From Collinsella aerofaciens (GTDB lineage Bacteria > Actinomycetota > Coriobacteriia > Coriobacteriales > Coriobacteriaceae): a stretch of DNA of 64,000 nucleotides. Under the pieces are notes generated by a model, which was not told the DNA's origin, did not search any database, and worked only from the letters and a program-made list of their open reading frames with translations. This document shows positions 42,831-52,602 of the stretch, one piece after another (position 1 is the stretch's first letter; each line of letters starts with the position of its first letter). The DNA is taken from positions 1 through 64,000 of the forward strand of contig NZ_CABJFS010000004.1 of the NCBI RefSeq assembly GCF_902364945.1, read 5' to 3'. The position numbers and the translations under genes were made by a program.

Positions 42831-45800
42831 TTAAGCGAAGTAGGCTACGCCGCTCTCAAAGATCGGCATGAACTTGTCGCCGGGGACATGCTCGGGCACG
42901 TTGCGGTACAGGTTGTCGCCGCGACGCTCGGCATGGCCCATCTTGCCCAGGACGCGGCCGTCGGGGCTCGTGATGCCCTCGATGGCAAGTGCGGAGCCGT
43001 TGGGGTTGATGGAAAGGTCCATGCTCGGCTTGCCGTCCTCGCCCACGTACTGCGTAGCGACCTGGCCGTTGGCGATCAGCTGGGCGAGCGCCTCGTCATT
43101 GGCGACAAAGCGGCCCTCGCCGTGGCTGATGGCGACGGTGTAGGGGTCGTCGAGGCTGCACTGCGACAGCCACGGGGACAGGTTGGACGAGATGCGGGTG
43201 CGCACCAGGCGGCTCTGATGGCGACCGATGGTGTTGAACGTCAGCGTGGGCGCATCGGGCGTGGCGTCGACGATATCGCCGTAGGGCACCAGGCCGAGCT
43301 TGACCAGGGCCTGGAAGCCGTTGCAGATGCCCAGCATCAGGCCGTCGCGGGCCTTGAGCAGGTCGCGGACTGCCTCGGTGACCTCGGGAGCGCGGAAGAA
43401 CGCCGTGATGAACTTGGCGGAGCCGTCGGGCTCGTCACCGCCCGAGAAGCCGCCGGGGATCATGACGATCTGGCTTGCACGGATGCGGCGGGCAAGCTCG
43501 TGGGTGCTTTCGGCAACAGCCTCGGGCGTGAGGTTGTTGATCACGAAGGTGTCGGCCTCGGCGCCGGCGGCGCGGAAGGCGCGGGCGCTGTCGTACTCGC
43601 AGTTGTTGCCGGGGAACACCGGGATAATCACGCGCGGGCGGGCAATCTTGGCGCCGCCGTACACGTGGATATCCTTGGTGCGATAGTCGATGGTCTCGAC
43701 CTCGGGCTGCTCGCCGGTGCTGCGGTAGGCAAAGACACCCTCGATGCCGCTCTCCCAGGCCTCTTGGAGCTCGGAGAGCTCGATGACCTCGGAGCCGGTG
43801 TCGATGACATAGCCCTCGACGGTGGTACCCAGGGGCTCGACGACAACGCCGTTGGCGACCTCGGGCAGCTCGGCGTCATCGGCGAGCTCGACGATAAAGC
43901 TGCCGTAGAGCGGGGTGAAGAGGCTCTCCACGTCCACGTCCTCGGCAAGCTCGATGCCGATCTGGTTACCGACGCACATCTTAAAGAGGCTCTCAGCGCC
44001 GCAGCCGTAGCCGGGCGTGGAGACGGCCAGGGCGTCGCCGGTAGCAGTGAGCGCCTCGACGGCGTCAAACACGGCGAGCAGCTGCTGAGCGTCGGGGCGG
44101 TAGTCCTCGCCGTAGGTGGCGGGGGCGATGCGGACGACGCGGTGCGTCAGGCCCTTGAACTCGGGCGAGACGGCGCGGGTGGCCTTGCCCACGGCCACGG
44201 CGAAGCTGATGAGGGTCGGCGGAACGTTGAGCTCGCCGGCCTCGTCCTCAAAGGAGCCGCTCATGGAGTCCTTGCCGCCGATGGCGCCGGCACCCAGATC
44301 GACCTGGGCCATAAGGGCACCCAGGACGGCTGCCATGGGCTTGCCCCAACGCTCGGCCTCGGTGCGCAGGCGCTCGAAGTACTCCTGGAAGGAGAGGTAG
44401 GCGCGCTTGTGCTCAAAGCCGGCGGCAACGAGCTTGGCGATGGACTCGACTACGGACAGGTAGGCGCCCGCAAACTGGTCGGCCTCCATCAGGTAGGGGT
44501 TGAAGCCCCATGCCATAGCGCTCGCCGTGGTGGTCTCGCCGTCCACGGGGAACTTGGCGACCATGGCCGAGCTGGGGGTGAGCTGCGTCTTGCCGCCAAA
44601 GGGCATGAGCACGGTCGCGGCACCGATGGTGGAGTCAAAGCGCTCGGAAAGGCCCTTGTTGGAGGCGACGTTGAGGTCGGTGACAAGCGAGGTCATGCGC
44701 TCGGCAAGCGTGGTGCCGGCCCAGCTGGGCTGCCACACGCTACGGGCGCAGACGTGGGCGACCTGGTGCTTGGGTGCACCGTTGGAGTTGAGGAACTCAC
44801 GGGACAGGTCGACGATGGCGACGCCGTTCCAGGCCATGCGCATGCGCGGCTCGGCGGTAACCTCGGCGATAACGGTCGCCTCGAGGTTCTCCTCGGCGGC
44901 GTAACCCATGAACTCCTCGACGTCACCGTCGGCGACGGCGCAGGCCATGCGCTCCTGGGACTCGGAAATGGCGAGCTCGGTGCCGTCCAGGCCGTCGTAC
45001 TTCTTGGTCACGGTATCAAGGTCGACATACAGGCCGTCGGCAAGCTCGCCCACGGCGACCGAGACACCGCCGGCGCCAAAGTCGTTGCAGCGCTTGATCA
45101 GACGGCAGGCATCACCGCGGCGGAACAGTCGCTGCAGCTTGCGCTCGACCGGGGCGTTGCCCTTCTGGACCTCGGCACCCGAGGTCTCGATGGACTCGGT
45201 GTTCTGGGTCTTGGAGGAGCCGGTGGCACCGCCGATGCCGTCACGGCCGGTGCGGCCACCCAGCAGGATGATCTTGTCGGTGGGGGCGGGGCACTCGCGG
45301 CGCACGTGGTTTGCCGGGGTAGCGCCCACGACGGCGCCGACCTCCATGCGCTTGGCCACGTAGCCGGGGTGATAGAGCTCGTTGACCTGGCCGGTGGCAA
45401 GGCCGATCTGGTTGCCGTAGCTGGAGTAGCCGGCGGCAGCGGTGGTTACGAGCTTGCGCTGCGGCAGCTTGCCCTCGAGCGTCTCGGACACGGGGACGGT
45501 GGGGTCGCCGGCGCCGGTGACACGCATGGCCTGGTACACGTAGCTGCGGCCCGAGAGCGGGTCGCGGATGGCGCCGCCCACGCAGGTGGCGGCACCGCCG
45601 AAGGGCTCAATCTCGGTCGGGTGGTTGTGGGTCTCGTTCTTAAAGAGGAACAGCCAGTCCTGGTCCTCGCCATCGACATCGACCTTTACCTTGACGGTGC
45701 AGGCGTTGATCTCCTCGGATTCGTCGACATCGGTCATGACGCCGGTCTTCTTGAGGTACTTGGCGCCGATGGTGCCCATGTCCATGAGGCAGACGGGCTT

Positions 45801-46577
45801 AGCGTCGCGGCCGAGTTCGTGGCGCATCTCCATGTAGCGGTCGAAGGCCTGCTGCACCACGGCGTCGTCGATCGTCACGTCGTCCAGGACGGTGCCGAAG
45901 GTGGTGTGGCGGCAGTGGTCGGACCAGTAGGTGTCGATCACACGGATCTCGGTGATGGTGGGGTCGCGGTCCTCATCGCGGAAGTACTGCTGGCAGAAGG
46001 CGATGTCCGCTTCGTCCATGGCGAGACCGCGCTCGGAAATAAAGGCGGCAAGGCCGGCCTCGTCGAGCTCACGGAAACCGTCGAGCACCTCGACGGGCTG
46101 GGGCTCGGGGGTCTCTATGTACAGCGTCTCGGGCAGGTCGAGCGAGGCGATGCGCGCCTCGACGGGGTTCACCACGTAGTGCTTGATGGCATCGATGGCG
46201 GCCTCGTCCAGAGCGCCCGAGATCATATAGACCTTGGCGGAGCGCACGGCGGGGCGCTCGCCCTGGCTGATGAGCTGCACGCACTCGCTGGCGGAGTCGG
46301 CGCGCTGGTCAAACTGGCCAGGCAGGAATTCGACGGCAAAGACGGCGCCATCGCTTGCGGGGAGCTCGTCGTAGGTCACATCGACCTGGGGCTCGCTAAA
46401 GACGGTCGGCACGCAGGAGCGGAAAAGCTCCTCGTCGATGCCCTCGACGTCGTAGCGGTTGATAATCCTCAGGGCCTCGATGCCCTTGATGCCGAGAATT
46501 TCGGTCAGCTCGCCCTTGAGCTGCTGAGCCTCGACGTCGAACCCGGGTTTCTTCTCCACGTAGATACGAGAGACCAT
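42831..46577 (-). CDS. purL: Phosphoribosylformylglycinamidine synthase, single-chain
   Basis: The fourth step of purine synthesis: it converts FGAR, glutamine and ATP to FGAM. The 1248-residue chain fuses an N-terminal PurS-like part, two AIR synthase-like halves (NHPTEIEPFGGAATCVGG, SDHCRHTTFG, GGKDSMSGSFED) and a C-terminal glutaminase with the nucleophile Cys in MLGICNGFQ and PGGFSGGDEPDG. Many Gram-positive bacteria have separate PurS, PurL and PurQ, so the single chain is notable though known. The ATG at 46577 is the first in frame. Monocistronic, with a strong terminator. Confidence 0.97.
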   Translation of the reverse strand: MVSRIYVEKKPGFDVEAQQLKGELTEILGIKGIEALRIINRYDVEGIDEELFRSCVPTVFSEPQVDVTYDELPASDGAVFAVEFLPGQFDQRADSASECVQLISQGERPAVRSAKVYMISGALDEAAIDAIKHYVVNPVEARIASLDLPETLYIETPEPQPVEVLDGFRELDEAGLAAFISERGLAMDEADIAFCQQYFRDEDRDPTITEIRVIDTYWSDHCRHTTFGTVLDDVTIDDAVVQQAFDRYMEMRHELGRDAKPVCLMDMGTIGAKYLKKTGVMTDVDESEEINACTVKVKVDVDGEDQDWLFLFKNETHNHPTEIEPFGGAATCVGGAIRDPLSGRSYVYQAMRVTGAGDPTVPVSETLEGKLPQRKLVTTAAAGYSSYGNQIGLATGQVNELYHPGYVAKRMEVGAVVGATPANHVRRECPAPTDKIILLGGRTGRDGIGGATGSSKTQNTESIETSGAEVQKGNAPVERKLQRLFRRGDACRLIKRCNDFGAGGVSVAVGELADGLYVDLDTVTKKYDGLDGTELAISESQERMACAVADGDVEEFMGYAAEENLEATVIAEVTAEPRMRMAWNGVAIVDLSREFLNSNGAPKHQVAHVCARSVWQPSWAGTTLAERMTSLVTDLNVASNKGLSERFDSTIGAATVLMPFGGKTQLTPSSAMVAKFPVDGETTTASAMAWGFNPYLMEADQFAGAYLSVVESIAKLVAAGFEHKRAYLSFQEYFERLRTEAERWGKPMAAVLGALMAQVDLGAGAIGGKDSMSGSFEDEAGELNVPPTLISFAVAVGKATRAVSPEFKGLTHRVVRIAPATYGEDYRPDAQQLLAVFDAVEALTATGDALAVSTPGYGCGAESLFKMCVGNQIGIELAEDVDVESLFTPLYGSFIVELADDAELPEVANGVVVEPLGTTVEGYVIDTGSEVIELSELQEAWESGIEGVFAYRSTGEQPEVETIDYRTKDIHVYGGAKIARPRVIIPVFPGNNCEYDSARAFRAAGAEADTFVINNLTPEAVAESTHELARRIRASQIVMIPGGFSGGDEPDGSAKFITAFFRAPEVTEAVRDLLKARDGLMLGICNGFQALVKLGLVPYGDIVDATPDAPTLTFNTIGRHQSRLVRTRISSNLSPWLSQCSLDDPYTVAISHGEGRFVANDEALAQLIANGQVATQYVGEDGKPSMDLSINPNGSALAIEGITSPDGRVLGKMGHAERRGDNLYRNVPEHVPGDKFMPIFESGVAYFA

Positions 46578-46761
46578 TGGTTCCTGCCTTCCTGATCGGT
46601 TGGGCGTACGGTACGGTATGCGGCAGCGGTCGGTTTACGGGGCAAGCCTCGCGGTCGCCTTGAGCCACATGTTTGTAAACCTCACTATGATACGACAGCT
46701 CGTGGCGCGTTGAGGACGGCGAGGGTGCTACAGTGATGCGCAATCAAGAGAAAGGCATCAC

Positions 46762-48324
46762 ATGGCATTCGTTTCGCTCGCCATCATCGCACTCGTGGCC
46801 TTTGCGAGTCCTTTTATCGCCTCGGCGATTCCTGGAAAACCCGTTCCCGAGACGGTCTTTTTGCTCGTGCTCGGTGCGGTGCTGGGACCCCATATGCTCG
46901 GCGTCATCCATGTAGATGCCGAGGTCTCGCTTGTGTCCGAGCTCGGTCTGGCCTTCTTGTTCCTGCTTGCCGGCTTTGAGATCGACCCCAAGAGCATCAC
47001 GGGCGTCGAGGGGCGCTACGGCTTGGCGACGTGGGTCGTCACGTTTGGTATCGCCTGGCTTGCCGTGCGCTTTACCCCGTGGTTCTCGGTCAGTCATTTC
47101 GACGGTATCGCCGTGACGCTTGCCCTCACTTCTACGGCGCTCGGCACGCTCGTGCCCATTATGCGTGAGCGCTCGCTCACCGGCACACGCGTGGGCGACT
47201 CGATTCTCGCGTATGGCACCTGGGGCGAGCTCGGCCCTGTGCTCGCCATGTCGGTGCTGCTGTCTGCCCGCACTGGCATCCAAACGCTCGTAATCCTTGG
47301 CTTGTTTGCGGTGGTTTGCGTGTTGCTGGCCGTGGTCCCGAGCCGCTCCAAGCGCGTCGGCAGCCGCTTCTTTGCGTTTGTTGAGGAGCGCGCCGATACC
47401 ACGTCGCAGACCTTCGTGCGCCTGACGGTGCTCATCCTGGTCACGCTCGTGGCGTTCTCAGCTGTCTTTGATCTCGACATCGTGTTGGGTTCTTTTGCCG
47501 CCGGCTTTGTCCTGCGCTATATCATCCCCGAGGGCAACCATACGCTCGAGACCAAGCTCGATGGCCTGGCCTACGGCTTTTTGATTCCGGTGTTCTTTAC
47601 CGTATCGGGCGCAAAGATCGACCTGACGGCCGTGGTGTCGCGCCCGGGCTTGCTTGCGGGCTTTATCGTGGCGTTGCTGATTATTCGTGCCGTGCCCATT
47701 CTTATTTCTATGAGCATTTGTCCTGCGACGCGCGATGTGTCGGCGTATGGCCGCATTACCGTGGCCCTGTACTGCACCACGGCCCTGCCGATCATCGTTG
47801 CCGTGACAAGCGTTGCCGTCAACGCGGGCGCGTTGTCGCAAGACATCGCGTCGGTTATGGTTGCCGCCGGCGCCATCACGGTGTTCTTGATGCCGCTGCT
47901 CGCGCAGCTCTTCTACCGCGTGGTGGATGCTGCGCCGGTCGCCGCCGTGGCAGAAGTTGCCGAGCATCCATCCGATGCGCTCGACATCCTGCGCGCCCAT
48001 CACGATTTGGCGAGCCTGCTCGCACGCGAGCACGAGCTGCTGACCTCGCATGGTCACGGTCGCACGCTCGACGGCATACCTACCCTTGATTCCATTGCCG
48101 ACCGCCTCTCGGCCGAGGCGGCAAGCGGGCACATCGATGCCCGTATCGTGGACGCCGCCCATTTACTGGCCGAAAAGACTTACGGCGACGAGATCGACCC
48201 CGGCAAGCTCACCCCGCGTGAGCGCCGCCGCCTGGAGCGCGCCAAGCTCGCCGTGCGCGAATACCGCCGCCGCATGCTGGAGCTTTACGCACACGAAGAG
48301 GCCCAGGACGACGACGGCAGGTAG
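46762..48324 (+). CDS. Kef/NhaP-type monovalent cation:proton antiporter (CPA2)
   Basis: A 520-residue membrane protein with about 12 helices in the first 390 residues. LGAVLGPHMLGVIHVD, FLFLLAGFEIDP, TLALTSTALGTLVPIMRE and VFFTVSGAKIDLT mark the CPA2 core. A cytoplasmic tail of about 120 residues follows, Glu/Arg-rich and without an obvious RCK/TrkA domain. It likely exchanges K+ or Na+ for protons. The ATG follows AGAGAAAGGCATC. The 62-bp repeat array follows 11 bases after its stop. Confidence 0.88.
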   Translation: MAFVSLAIIALVAFASPFIASAIPGKPVPETVFLLVLGAVLGPHMLGVIHVDAEVSLVSELGLAFLFLLAGFEIDPKSITGVEGRYGLATWVVTFGIAWLAVRFTPWFSVSHFDGIAVTLALTSTALGTLVPIMRERSLTGTRVGDSILAYGTWGELGPVLAMSVLLSARTGIQTLVILGLFAVVCVLLAVVPSRSKRVGSRFFAFVEERADTTSQTFVRLTVLILVTLVAFSAVFDLDIVLGSFAAGFVLRYIIPEGNHTLETKLDGLAYGFLIPVFFTVSGAKIDLTAVVSRPGLLAGFIVALLIIRAVPILISMSICPATRDVSAYGRITVALYCTTALPIIVAVTSVAVNAGALSQDIASVMVAAGAITVFLMPLLAQLFYRVVDAAPVAAVAEVAEHPSDALDILRAHHDLASLLAREHELLTSHGHGRTLDGIPTLDSIADRLSAEAASGHIDARIVDAAHLLAEKTYGDEIDPGKLTPRERRRLERAKLAVREYRRRMLELYAHEEAQDDDGR

Positions 48325-48335
48325 CCAACGCCGCC

Positions 48336-48511
48336 GCGGAAAATGCGTCCCGGAATTGGCGTCCAGAGTGGGACGTGCTTTCCGCGAGAGGCCCGTTGCG
48401 GAAAGCGTGTCCCAGAATCCGCGCCCAGAATGGGACATAGTTTCCGAAAAAGGCCCTGAGGGAAGTTTCGCCCCGTTCTGAGCTGAAATACCGGGACGCA
48501 GTTTCCCATAC
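48336..48511. repeat. Tandem array of 62-bp hairpin units
   Basis: Two full units (48336-48397 and 48398-48459, each exactly 62 bp) and a third, more diverged unit (48460-48511) follow head to tail. Units 1 and 2 begin GCGGAAA and share GTCCC-x-GAAT, a GGGAC box, TTTCCG and GGCCC. Each can fold with GGAAA pairing TTTCC and GTCCC pairing GGGAC. The array fills the space between the convergent antiporter and SDR genes. It contains no coding frame and no CRISPR-like spacers. Confidence 0.75.
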
Positions 48512-48520
48512 AAACAGAAC

Positions 48521-48562
48521 AAAGGCGCGCCGCCTGCAGTTGATGCAGGAAGCGCGCCTTTT
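48521..48562. terminator. Bidirectional stem-loop terminator
   Basis: AAAGGCGCGC (48521-48530) pairs with GCGCGCCTTT (48552-48561), followed by further T on the plus strand. It lies 43 bases from the SDR stop and after the repeat array, between the convergent antiporter and SDR genes. Confidence 0.75.
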
Positions 48563-48604
48563 AGTTGAGCAATGTTGAGGCTGGGAGCTGAGGCTTGTGG
48601 CCCC

Positions 48605-49354
48605 CTAGGAGCGGGCGGCTCCGTCGACGGGGAGTACGGCGCCCGTGACATAGGAGGACATGTCGCTCGCCAGGAAAACAAAGGCGTTGGCGACATCCTC
48701 GGGCTCGCCCATGCGACCCAGCGGAATGGTGGCGATGATGGGCTTGATGACCTCTTCGGGCAGGTTGGCGACCATATCGGTCTTGGTCACGCCGGGTGCG
48801 ACGGCATTGACGCGAATGCCCATGGGGGCGAGCTCGCGCGAGAGCGACTGGACCATGCCGTTGACGGCGAACTTGGACGTGGGATAGCCGACGCCGGAGG
48901 GCTGGCCATACTTGGCGACCATTGAGCTCGTGGTGGTGATGGTGCCGCCGTGGCCGGCCTCGGTCATGATTTTGGCAGCAGCCTGGTGACCATTAAAGAC
49001 GGCGACGACATTGAGGTCCATGACCTTTGCAAACTCCTCGGCCGTGTAATCCAAAAGGGGCGAGCGCTGGGAGATGCCGGCATTGTTGACGACCGTGTCC
49101 AAGCCGCCCATATCGGCGGCAGCCTGGGTAAAGGCCTCAGTTACGGCCTCGAGCGAGGTGAGGTCGCAGGAGCGGCCCCAAACCTTGGCCTCGGGATAGG
49201 CGGCTGCCAGCTTCTCAACGGCTGCGTCGGCAGTCTCCTGGCGCGAGCCAAAGACCGTGACGGCGGCGCCTTCCTCGATAAAACGGCAGGCGATGGCATA
49301 GCCGATTCCGCGCGTGCCTCCGGTGATGATTGCTTTCTTGCCCTTGAGCAACAT
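48605..49354 (-). CDS. Short-chain dehydrogenase/reductase, FabG-like
   Basis: A 249-residue NAD(P)-dependent SDR with TGGTRGIG (cofactor loop), NNAG, the catalytic Ser in TTTSSM, Y-x-x-x-K as YPTSK, and the PG-x-x-x-T loop (APGVTKTDM). It resembles 3-oxoacyl-ACP reductase and hydroxysteroid dehydrogenases of gut bacteria; the substrate cannot be read from sequence. ATG 49354 follows GGAGGCACC; the longer frame is unconserved. Isolated gene. Confidence 0.88.
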   Translation of the reverse strand: MLLKGKKAIITGGTRGIGYAIACRFIEEGAAVTVFGSRQETADAAVEKLAAAYPEAKVWGRSCDLTSLEAVTEAFTQAAADMGGLDTVVNNAGISQRSPLLDYTAEEFAKVMDLNVVAVFNGHQAAAKIMTEAGHGGTITTTSSMVAKYGQPSGVGYPTSKFAVNGMVQSLSRELAPMGIRVNAVAPGVTKTDMVANLPEEVIKPIIATIPLGRMGEPEDVANAFVFLASDMSSYVTGAVLPVDGAARS

Positions 49355-49506
49355 GGTGCCTCCATTCTTCGGGGGTGGACGTACGCAGCACAGCGTAGCG
49401 GTAGCCGGAATCGGCCGCGTTTGCATATCGGTGAACGGTAACCCGCGTTACCGATGAGCGGCTCGCGCAAACGTGCTCTGCCGTTGTGCTTAGGGCAGGA
49501 GACAAA

Positions 49507-49538
49507 AGGGCTCCCGTCCCACATCGGACGGGAGCCCT
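49507..49538 (-). terminator. Strong terminator of hom
   Basis: AGGGCTCCCGTCC (49507-49519) and GGACGGGAGCCCT (49526-49538) form a perfect 13-bp stem with a 6-base loop. On the minus strand it is followed by TTTTGT. It lies 31 bases after the homoserine dehydrogenase stop. Confidence 0.85.
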
Positions 49539-49568
49539 CAAAGCGCGTATTGCTTGGCGAGCGTTGGG

Positions 49569-50912
49569 TTAGTTCGCCATGACGCCTTCGGTCCAAGCCT
49601 CGACGTCCTCGATGCGCAGGACGTTGGCGACCTCGGCCACGCAGTCGACGCTGGCAAGCTCGGCGGCGGCAGCCTGGACGTCCTTCTCGAGCGCGCGGTG
49701 CGTCAGGAAGATGACCGAGCAGGCATCGCTGACGCCCGACTTGCCGTCCTCGACCTGGTTGATGAGCGAGATCGAGATGTTGTGCTTGGCAAAGATATCG
49801 ACCGTCTCGGACAGGGCGCCCACGCGGTCGGCGACCTTCAGGCGCACATAGTACTTGGTCTGGAGCTCGTCCATGGGCTTAAAGGCGAGGTTGTGGCCAT
49901 AGGGCTCAATCTCGGGCAGCGGAGCCACGCCGCGGCTGATCTGCTCGGAGAGCGACAGGATATCGCCCACGACGGCACTCGCGGTGGGGAAGGAGCCTGC
50001 GCCCGCGCCGTAGAACATGGTCTCGCCCACGGCGTCGCCTACCACGTAGACAGCGTTCATGGCGCCGTTGACCTTGGCGAGCATATGGTCTGCCGGGATG
50101 AGCGTGGGGTGCACGCGGACGTCGACGCCGGCGTCGGTGTTGCGGGCGATGCCCAACAGCTTGATGGTGTAGCCGAGCTCGCGGGCCTGGGCGATGTCCT
50201 CGGCACCGATGGTGCGGATGCCCTGCTGGTATACGTCGTCGGTGGTCACGCGGGTGCCAAAGCCGATGGAGGCGAGGATCGCCGTCTTGCTGGCGGCATC
50301 GAAACCGTCGACGTCGGCGGACGGGTCGGCCTCGGCATAGCCCTTGGCCTGCGCGTCGGCAAGCACATCGGCGTAATCGGCGCCCTCGGCGTCCATGCGC
50401 GACAGGATGTAGTTGGTGGTGCCGTTGAGGATGCCGGCGATGGTCAGGATCTTGTTGCCCACCAGGTCGTGCTCAAGCGTGCTCACAATGGGGATGCCAC
50501 CGCCGCAGCTGGCCTCGCACTTAATCTGCACGCCGCACGCGCGCGCCTTCTCGGCGAGCGTCTCGACATGACGGCCCAGCAGGGCCTTGTTGGCAGAGAC
50601 GACGTGCTTGCCGTTCTCGAAGGCGGTGGTGAAGATCTCGGTTGCGGGATGCTCGCCGCCGATGAGCTCGACGACGATATCGACGGCAGGGTCGGTGACG
50701 ACGTCATGCCAGTCACTCGTAAAGGCCTCGCGCTCAATGCCTGCCGCCTCGGCCTGCTCCCAAGCAAGCGCGCAGGCGCGGGTCAGCTTAAGGTCGATGC
50801 CGTAGGCTGCCAGGTACTCATCGTGGTGGCTCTTGATCAGACGGGCCACGCCGCCGCCGACGGTTCCCAGACCGATCAGACCGACGTTCACGGTGCGCAG
50901 GGGTTCGCTCAT
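49569..50912 (-). CDS. hom: Homoserine dehydrogenase with ACT domain
   Basis: The enzyme reduces aspartate semialdehyde to homoserine, the branch to threonine and methionine. It has an N-terminal NAD(P)-binding fold (VGLIGLGTVGGGVARL) and the catalytic region (KCEASCGGGIPIV, GTTNYILSRM, DPSADVDGFDAASK). A C-terminal ACT domain (about 365-440) suggests threonine feedback inhibition. Length is 447 residues, typical. The ATG at 50912 follows GGAGCTATCT. Monocistronic, with a 252-base gap upstream in which I see no riboswitch or clear operator. Confidence 0.96.
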   Translation of the reverse strand: MSEPLRTVNVGLIGLGTVGGGVARLIKSHHDEYLAAYGIDLKLTRACALAWEQAEAAGIEREAFTSDWHDVVTDPAVDIVVELIGGEHPATEIFTTAFENGKHVVSANKALLGRHVETLAEKARACGVQIKCEASCGGGIPIVSTLEHDLVGNKILTIAGILNGTTNYILSRMDAEGADYADVLADAQAKGYAEADPSADVDGFDAASKTAILASIGFGTRVTTDDVYQQGIRTIGAEDIAQARELGYTIKLLGIARNTDAGVDVRVHPTLIPADHMLAKVNGAMNAVYVVGDAVGETMFYGAGAGSFPTASAVVGDILSLSEQISRGVAPLPEIEPYGHNLAFKPMDELQTKYYVRLKVADRVGALSETVDIFAKHNISISLINQVEDGKSGVSDACSVIFLTHRALEKDVQAAAAELASVDCVAEVANVLRIEDVEAWTEGVMAN

Positions 50913-51164
50913 AGATAGCTCCTTCGTGCATCTTATGGATGGATTAACCGCTTAAAGGTTGAGTGCATTCTAGCGTGAAGTGCGGGCGCGTGCTTGTCAG
51001 GCAGCGGGAGCTGCACAAAACGCTACCCTCGAAACGCTGCGGAAACATTGGAAACATGCTCGCTACAAACGGAACTCCGTAACAAACTGTCAACGTTTGC
51101 GCCATAAGGTTTGCCCCGTACCGCAAGACGGCCGCACTGCGGCCAGCGAAAAAAGGGGGACACC

Positions 51165-52331
51165 ATGTTCAACATCAACAGCACACTCAGCCGTAGGAAC
51201 TTTCTCGCCGGCGCTGCAGCGCTCGGCAACACCGCCGCACTCGCTGGTTGCTCGTCGGGTGGCTCGGACGGCGGCTCCGCCGATGACGGCAAGACCTTCA
51301 AGATTGGTGTCATCGGCCCTCTGACCGGCGCCGCGGCAACCTATGGCGTCTCGGCCGAGAAGGGCGCCAAGCTTGCCGCCAAGGATTTCTCGACCAAGGA
51401 CCTCAAGCTCTCGATTAAGTCCGAGGATGACGTCGCCGACGGCGAGAAGGCTATCAACGCCTTCAATACCCTGTGCGATTGGGGCATGCAGGCGCTCGTC
51501 GGCCCCGTCACGACTGGTGCCGCCGTCGCCGTCTCAGGCGAGATTGCCGACGATATGCTCATGGTTACGCCTTCGGCCTCGTCGCTCGACGTTACCAAGG
51601 ATAAGACCACCGTCTTCCAGGTTTGTTTTACCGACCCCACCATGGGCGCCAGCGCTGCCAAGTTTTTGGCCGAGAAGTACGCAGATGCCAAGATTGCCCT
51701 GTTCTACAACTCCGGCGATACGTATAGCTCGGGCGTTGCCGATGCCTTTGCCGAGCAGGCCAAGGCATCCAAGCTCGACATCGTCGATACCGAGACCTTT
51801 AAGGACGATTCCGCCACGAGCTTTACCAACCAGCTGACCAAGGCCAAGGAGGCCGGCGCTACGCTCATCTTTGCGCCGATCTACTACACGCCGGCGTCCG
51901 TCCTGCTCAAGAACGCCAAGGACATGGGCTACGACATGACGCTCATGGGTACCGATGGCATGGACGGCCTGCTCTCCGTTGAGGGCTTCGATACCTCTCT
52001 TGCCGAGGGCGTGCTGCTCATGACCCCGTTCTCTGCTGACGATGAGAAGAATGCCGACTTCGTCAAGGCATATAAGGACGCCTACAACGAGACGCCCAAC
52101 CAGTTTGCCGCCGACGCCTATGACTGCGTCCACGCGATTGTCGAGGCAATCGATAAGGCAGACATCGACATTACGGCCGACGGTGCCGACATTGCCGGCG
52201 ATCTTGCCCGCGCCATGCGCAAGATCAAGATCGAGGGCCTGACGGGCGAGCTGACGTGGAACGACGAGGGCCAGGTCGAAAAGCCCGCTACGGCCTATGT
52301 GATTCAGGACGGCAAGTACATCGCCGCCTAG
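51165..52331 (+). CDS. livJ: Branched-chain amino-acid ABC transporter, substrate-binding lipoprotein 1
   Basis: A 388-residue periplasmic-binding-type protein of the LivJ family, tethered as a lipoprotein. The N-terminus has a Tat-like SRRNFLAGAAAL motif and a LAGC lipobox, followed by GVIGPLTGAAATYG. It delivers leucine, isoleucine, valine or related compounds to LivHMGF. It is a tandem paralogue of the next gene, and a 69-base segment (51867-51935) is identical in both. ATG 51165 follows AAAGGGGGACACC. Confidence 0.92.
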   Translation: MFNINSTLSRRNFLAGAAALGNTAALAGCSSGGSDGGSADDGKTFKIGVIGPLTGAAATYGVSAEKGAKLAAKDFSTKDLKLSIKSEDDVADGEKAINAFNTLCDWGMQALVGPVTTGAAVAVSGEIADDMLMVTPSASSLDVTKDKTTVFQVCFTDPTMGASAAKFLAEKYADAKIALFYNSGDTYSSGVADAFAEQAKASKLDIVDTETFKDDSATSFTNQLTKAKEAGATLIFAPIYYTPASVLLKNAKDMGYDMTLMGTDGMDGLLSVEGFDTSLAEGVLLMTPFSADDEKNADFVKAYKDAYNETPNQFAADAYDCVHAIVEAIDKADIDITADGADIAGDLARAMRKIKIEGLTGELTWNDEGQVEKPATAYVIQDGKYIAA

Positions 52332-52602
52332 GTGCGCACAAAACGCGACCGGTGAAGCTGTTTAAATCAGGGCAGGGGCGCTTGTAACAGAACGGAAACA
52401 ATACTTTCACACAATAAAGTGTCTAAACTGCATAAACCCACAGAAATACGCATGAATATGGATAAATGGACAAAACAAAAGAAAAGTTGAAATAATCGCC
52501 ACTTTTCCTAACTAAAGCGTCTACTATTTTGCGAACGCCGAACACGGCGCAGGATGGCCTGTCGGGTAACCGAAACCCGACGAGATTTGAGAGGAGAGCC
52601 GC
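52332..52602. promoter_or_regulatory. AT-rich spacer between the two livJ genes
   Basis: A 271-base gap unusually rich in A and T for this genome, notably 52400-52530. It probably holds a separate promoter for livJ2 and the operon behind it; weak TTGAAA and TAACTA boxes occur near 52487 and 52510. I saw no hairpin terminator after livJ1, so read-through is possible. Confidence 0.3.

Noticed and set aside
42600..46595. A 1331-codon open frame on the plus strand over purL
   Set aside because: It is the antisense shadow of purL. High GC keeps the mirrored frame open, and its translation is a repetitive Gly/Leu/Val/His-rich string with no domain. purL itself has all catalytic motifs.
48336..48511. 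CRISPR array
   Set aside because: The 62-bp units are contiguous, imperfect and without unique spacers, and no cas gene is nearby.
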